A DNA stretch of 21,280 nt from Xylaria sp. FL1777 (Eukaryota; Ascomycota; Sordariomycetes; Xylariales; Xylariaceae): NCBI GenBank assembly GCA_022578965.1, contig MU400929.1, positions 1 through 21,280 of the forward strand, given 5' to 3'. Both the position numbers and the translations under genes were made by a program. Below the pieces are notes generated by a model, which made no database searches, had not been told where the DNA came from, and saw only the letters and a list, made by a program, of their open reading frames with translations. This document shows, one piece after another, positions 19,236-21,280 of the stretch. Within the stretch, counting starts at the first letter, position 1. Every line of letters begins with the position of its first letter.

Positions 19236-21280
19236 ATTAAACTTTTATAGTAGTTTAAATATATATTTTTTTAACAAATAAAACTTTTTTTGCGCATGTT
19301 TTTTTTATATTTAGCTTTTTAACTGGCTTAATTAGCTTATTTTATAACATTATTTTTTTTTTCTGTAATTGTTGTTTTAATAATTTTATATTTCCTTTTT
19401 TGTAAGTTTTCTTTTTTTATTTTTTGTTTTTTGTTTTTTGTGCTTATTATGTTTAGTAAAGTTTTTAAAAAACTTTGCTTATTACGTTTTAAATAAAAAG
19501 CTTAATAAAACTTTGCTTTGCTTTTTTTTATTAAACTAAAATTAATTAAAATAGCTTTATGTTTTTGCTACAATTATTATAGCATAAAATGTTTAATGTT
19601 AAAATTTAACTTCGATTAATATATTAAATGTATTGCAGCTAAACAAGCAAATTATAATGCTAAAAGTTTGTTTTTAAAGCAAATATAGCAGCTTACTTTT
19701 TAGCATAAAAAGCTAAAAAATGAATTAAACTTGCTAATAAAAAAACATAAAAGAATAAATATAAAAATCTGCTGTTTTAAGCAATAAAAGAAATTATAGC
19801 AAAAAAAAATAGCTACTGCTATAGTTTATAGTTTAAATAATTTAAAAAAGCTTAAGCAAATTAAAGCAAAAAAGCGTTATATAGCTAAAAAATAAAAATA
19901 ATATATTAAAGCAGCATAATTATTGCTAATTGTTTTTTTAAAGTTTAATTAAAACGCGTTAAACGCTTTATTTAAAGTTAATTTTTTTTTTTAGTTTTAG
20001 CTAGTTAAAATATTAATAATAAAACTAGTTTATAATTATTTTAGCAGTTTTTAAGTATTTTTTAAGTTTTTAAGTATTATTAGCATATAAATATTTTTTT
20101 TATTTAATAAAATACTTAATATTATTGTTGTTTTAATAAAAATCTAATATATTTTTAATTTTATAAATGTTTTAATTTGTTTTTATTTTTAGTTATGTTT
20201 TAATAAATGTTTTAATAAATATTAGTTTTAGTAAAAAAATATAAAAAACAAGGTAAATTTGCATGTTTTTTAGTAATAATAGTTTATAGTTAATAAATAA
20301 AATAACTTTTTTAATTTTAAAAAAGCTAAGTTTTTTAAATTTTAATTTATTGCTTGGTTATTTTGTTTTAATTTAAAGAACATTAATGTTTATATCTTGT
20401 TTTTATTATAGCAAATAAACTTTGTTTTTTTTGTTTAAAAACTAGTTTTTTAGTTTGTTTTTTGTTATAATATATTAATATTTATTATTATAAAAATTAA
20501 AAACGTAATTATAGTTTAGCTTATAGCGTTTTAATTTTTATTGCAATAAATTTTACTTAAAATATTATAGTTAAAATAATAAATGCTTTTATTAATGTTT
20601 TTTTTTGTTTTTTAATAATTGCTTGCTATTTATAAATAATTTTATATAAAAATATATTTATATTTTTATTTATTAATATATTATATAAAATTTATATTAT
20701 TAATAATAATTTTACTTAATTATTTTATTAGTAGTTAATATAACTTTATAAATATTGTTTTAATATTTAGTTTAGTTTTTTTGTTTGTTTGTTTGTTTAT
20801 AAGTAATAAGTAATTAAAAACTTTAGTTTAATATTAATAAGTTTAAAAAAACTAGTTTTAAACTTAAAAATAAATAATTTATTTTAGTTTAATATAATTT
20901 TTTTTAATAACTTATGTTTATTTAAATATTAATATATAAAAGCATATATAAGTTGTTTAGCTATTATATTTTCTTTAAACAATAAAAAATAAGCATATTT
21001 AATAAGTTTATTAATAATAACTTATATTTTATTATATTATATTTTTATAATTAAATTAATTAATAAAAGTAGTATTATAATAAAATTTTAAGCAATAATA
21101 TATTATATTTATTTTAATATTAATATAAGTTATAGCAATTTATAAAGCTTATATTAAGCTACTTTAGTTTTATTATAAATATTATACTTTTTTATAATAA
21201 ATTTAATTATGTTTTATAGTTTTAAAAAATTATATTTTTTTTATAGTTGTTTAATTATTTTTATTGCTTTTTAATGTTTA
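19236..21280. other. AT-rich DNA, no gene seen
   Basis: No gene, RNA or array is recognised. The region includes a T-rich stretch at about 19345-19440 and a short hairpin at about 19452-19482 built from AAAGTTTTT and AAAAACTTT. The last 700 bases are nearly free of G and C. Confidence 0.55.

Noticed and set aside
1..21280. Mitochondrial or plastid-like origin suggested by high A+T
   Set aside because: No tRNA, rRNA or respiratory gene is seen, and a nuclear-type gypsy element with transition-only LTR divergence points to a RIP-affected nuclear region.

Overview
The window is extremely AT-rich (roughly 80-85% A+T by eye) and I see no intact gene in it. The composition points to repeat-induced point mutation (RIP) in a filamentous ascomycete (Pezizomycotina). 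C:G pairs have been lost to T:A across both strands, TA-rich words dominate, TCA/TGA trinucleotides are almost absent, reading frames are full of TAA/TAG, and repeat copies differ almost only by transitions. It is best read as an AT isochore, a heterochromatic block of the kind found in fungal transposon graveyards, subtelomeres or centromeres. The exact species cannot be told.

The clearest element is a complete but dead Ty3/gypsy LTR retrotransposon on the minus strand (9617-15217). It has two 221-bp LTRs with TGT...ACA-type ends, a 4-bp ATAA flanking duplication and a purine tract inside the left LTR. One continuous, stop-riddled gag-pol frame runs between the LTRs. In that frame I can read a zinc knuckle, reverse transcriptase, RNase H and integrase in gypsy order. 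Key residues are changed in the way C-to-T or G-to-A mutation predicts: His and Cys to Tyr in the zinc knuckle, and Asp to Asn at all three reverse transcriptase catalytic positions.

Layout: 1-2640, featureless RIP-type DNA. 2640-3000, an island with more G+C and surviving CA dinucleotides, holding a possible coding relic. 3001-5029, first copy of a 2.03-kb dispersed repeat. 5166-5248, left arm of an 83-bp inverted repeat. 5651-7955, a cluster of tandem arrays (units of about 50, 160, 100 and 66 bp) with a pair of long hairpins inside it. 8620-9365, an A-rich stretch followed by a T-rich stretch. 9617-15217, the gypsy element. 15479-15561, right arm of the 83-bp inverted repeat. 16405-16690, an unusually open frame of doubtful meaning. 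16805-18832, second copy of the 2.03-kb repeat, followed at once by a short perfect-type hairpin. 19150-19235, a small palindromic tandem repeat. The rest to 21280 is featureless AT-rich DNA.

Nothing here is likely to make a working protein. The repeats record a history: insertion or duplication of elements, then strand-symmetric transition mutation that inactivated them with very few indels.
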